DNA from: Bradyrhizobium sp. CB82
Lineage (GTDB): Bacteria > Pseudomonadota > Alphaproteobacteria > Rhizobiales > Xanthobacteraceae
DNA: 64,000 bases
Assembly: GCF_029714405.1 (NCBI RefSeq)
Contig: NZ_CP121650.1
Span: 4,965,001 to 5,029,000 of the forward strand
Direction of reading: 5' to 3'
Shown here one piece after another: positions 62,516 through 64,000 of this stretch. Under the pieces are notes generated by a model that saw only the letters and a program-made list of their open reading frames with translations, was not told where the DNA came from and made no database searches. Both the position numbers and the translations under genes were made by a program. Positions within the stretch are counted from its first letter, which is position 1. The number at the start of each line of letters is the position of its first letter.

Positions 62516-63589
62516 CTACTCCCGCGCCCGAAACAGCAGGCACGCATCGCCATACGAATAGAACCGATAGCGTTCCGCAATCGCATGTGCGTAGGCTGCC
62601 TTCATCGTCTCAAACCCTGAAAAAGCCGACACCAGCATGAACAGGGTCGAGCGCGGCAGGTGGAAATTGGTCAGCAAGACATCGACCGCGCGGAAGCGAT
62701 AGCCAGGCGTGATGAAGATCGCGGTGTCGGCGGCGAACGGCTGGATCATACCGTCCTCGTCAGCCGCGCTTTCCAGGAGCCGCAGCGAGGTGGTACCAAC
62801 AGCGATGATGCGGCCGCCATTGCGGCGCGCCGTATTCAGCACATCCGCCGTTTCGGCCGAGATTGTCCCCCATTCGGCGTGCATCTTGTGACCTTCGGTG
62901 TCGTCCACCTTCACCGGCAGAAACGTTCCCGCACCGACATGCAACGTCACACGATTGATGCCGACGCCGCGCGCGCGCAACGCCTGCTCCAGCGCCGGCG
63001 TGAAATGCAGGCCGGCGGTGGGCGCCGCGACCGCGCCTTCATTCGCCGCGAACATCGTTTGGTAGTCGGCCAGATCCTGCTCGTCCGGCATGCGCTTCGA
63101 GGCGATGTAGGGCGGCAGGGGCGGGCTGCCGAGATCAGCGATCGCCTGGTCCAGTGTAGGCCCGTGAAAGGAGAACGACAGCGTCACCTCGCCTTCAGCG
63201 CCCTTGGCTTCGACCTCGGCATCGAGATGGCCGAGCAGGCAGACCTTGCCCTCGTTGCCGAAGCGGATGTGGTCACCGGCCATGAGCTTTTTCGCGGGCT
63301 TCACCAGCGCCTGCCAACGCGAGGCGTCGAGCCGCTTGATCAGCGTCGCCTCGATCTTCGGCTCGGTCTCGCGGCCGATGCGGCGGCCCTTGAGCTGCGC
63401 CGCGATCACCTTGGTGTCGTTGACGACGAGTTGGTCGCCGGGCCGCAGCCATTGCGGCAGGTCCGAGACGATTTGATCGCGCAGCGCGCCGCCCTCCACG
63501 ACCAGCATCTTCGCGGAGTCGCGCGGATGCGCCGGGCGCAGCGCAATGCGCTCGGCGGGCAGGTCAAAATCGAAGAGATCGGTGCGCAT
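62516..63589 (-). CDS. queA: S-adenosylmethionine:tRNA ribosyltransferase-isomerase
   Basis: 357 residues, full length: [20 protein letters not shown], then [16 protein letters not shown] and the [13 protein letters not shown] and [12 protein letters not shown] segments of the family, ending [10 protein letters not shown]. It makes epoxyqueuosine in the queuosine pathway together with tgt. The ATG at 63589 is chosen; the frame is open to 63667 but the extension does not fit the family. Confidence 0.93.
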   Translation of the reverse strand: MRTDLFDFDLPAERIALRPAHPRDSAKMLVVEGGALRDQIVSDLPQWLRPGDQLVVNDTKVIAAQLKGRRIGRETEPKIEATLIKRLDASRWQALVKPAKKLMAGDHIRFGNEGKVCLLGHLDAEVEAKGAEGEVTLSFSFHGPTLDQAIADLGSPPLPPYIASKRMPDEQDLADYQTMFAANEGAVAAPTAGLHFTPALEQALRARGVGINRVTLHVGAGTFLPVKVDDTEGHKMHAEWGTISAETADVLNTARRNGGRIIAVGTTSLRLLESAADEDGMIQPFAADTAIFITPGYRFRAVDVLLTNFHLPRSTLFMLVSAFSGFETMKAAYAHAIAERYRFYSYGDACLLFRARE

Positions 63590-63606
63590 ACAGCTCAGCG
63601 ACGTAC

Positions 63607-63723
63607 GCCAGCCCCTCATCCTGAGGAGCGCGGAACGCGCGTCTCGAAGGATGAAGGCCCTTCTCAAGCATATCGGCCTTCATGGTTCGAGACGTCCTGC
63701 TACGCAGGCTCCTCACCATGAGG
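63607..63723. repeat. Dispersed inverted repeat, about 115 bp
   Basis: CCCTCATCCTGAGGAGC at the left is matched by GGCTCCTCACCATGAGGG at the right, with CTCGAAGGATG and TTCGAGAC inside. This is a well-known kind of Bradyrhizobium/Rhodopseudomonas intergenic repeat. It lies between queA and the cyclophilin gene. Confidence 0.7.
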
Positions 63724-63731
63724 GTCAACGT

Positions 63732-64000
63732 CTACTCCTTGTCCGCCGCCATCCGCGCCTTGACGATCTTGTCCGGGTTTTGCACCGGCTCGCCGCGCTT
63801 GATCTTGTCGACGTTCTCCATGCCCGCGGTGACCTTGCCCCACACGGTGTACTGGTTGTCGAGGAAGCGGGCGTCGTCGAAGCAGATGAAGAACTGGCTG
63901 TCGCCGGAATCGGGGCTGGCGGCGCGGGCCATTGAGGCGGTGCCGCGCACGTGCGGCTCCTTGTTGAACTCGGCCTTCAGTTTCTTGCCTGAGCCGCCGG
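63732..64000 (-). CDS. Cyclophilin-type peptidyl-prolyl isomerase, 5' end outside window
   Basis: The readable C-terminal part includes MARAASPDSGDSQFFICF, LDNQYTVWGKVTAGMENVDK and IKRGEPVQNPDKIV, the classic cyclophilin fold end with the catalytic-region FF. The 5' end runs past the right edge of the window. It assists protein folding by proline cis-trans isomerisation. Its neighbour order cyclophilin-queA is usual in alphaproteobacteria. Confidence 0.92.
   Translation of the reverse strand, partial: GGSGKKLKAEFNKEPHVRGTASMARAASPDSGDSQFFICFDDARFLDNQYTVWGKVTAGMENVDKIKRGEPVQNPDKIVKARMAADKE

Noticed and set aside
61362..62543. 393-codon frame opposite asd
   Set aside because: Antisense shadow of a core metabolic gene.
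62660..63721. 353-codon frame opposite queA
   Set aside because: Antisense shadow of a core metabolic gene.
1..64000. CRISPR arrays
   Set aside because: No run of regularly spaced short direct repeats was seen; the only regular repeats are the iterons at 30.3 kb and two tandem duplications.

Overview
The window looks like chromosome of a slow-growing alphaproteobacterium of the Bradyrhizobium type. The grounds are high GC content, housekeeping genes of rhizobial character (tgt, queA, asd, cysK, a cyclophilin), many 50 to 110 residue orphan proteins of a kind common in that genus, FNR/FixK-type TTGA-N6-TCAA boxes, and IS66 and IS110 elements. Species was not determined; all family names come from reading the proteins, not from a search.

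Layout. 1-10 kb is accessory sequence: an IS66 transposase cut by the left edge, a resolvase remnant, a large SAM-cyclase-ATPase regulator and a row of small orphan genes, ending in a decayed luxR gene. 10.4-21.3 kb is a coherent metabolic block: a 917-residue PLP amino-acid decarboxylase, aspartate 4-decarboxylase (aspD) diverging from two tandem aspartate:alanine antiporters (aspT), a 32-residue membrane microprotein, a Gly-rich secreted protein and a DUF4239 membrane protein. Perfect FixK-type boxes sit before the decarboxylase, between aspD and aspT, and before the Gly-rich gene, which suggests one low-oxygen-induced, proton-consuming decarboxylation and antiport module. 21.4-28.1 kb is a scrapyard: a ParB-like pseudogene, an IS110 element, fragments of GNAT, SRAP, chemotaxis receptor and resolvase genes, and a few intact small genes. 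28.4-38.6 kb is an integrative element read leftward from a P4-type integrase, which abuts the 3' half of a tRNA-Lys gene; it has two AlpA-like regulators, a DUF3631 ATPase, a primase-polymerase/helicase, a DUF5681 protein, a serine recombinase and a candidate iteron/hairpin origin. 38.6-46.6 kb is again gene-poor, with microproteins, a second IS110 element, a cupin and two DNA-ligase remnants. 46.6-64 kb is mostly ordinary core chromosome: GFA protein, AI-2E transporter, formyltransferase-like protein, EamA transporter, caspase-like protease, cysK, tgt, a TetR regulator with paired operators, a PepSY protein, asd, queA and a cyclophilin.

Most notable points. (1) asd is preceded by a near-consensus promoter, a 23-codon nearly leaderless ORF with seven Thr, two Lys and two Met codons, and an intrinsic terminator: a candidate aspartate-family attenuator. 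(2) The FixK-box amino-acid decarboxylation block carries an unannotated microprotein. (3) The integrative element has a candidate replication origin beside its primase-polymerase. (4) tgt lacks the whole Cys zinc-binding motif.
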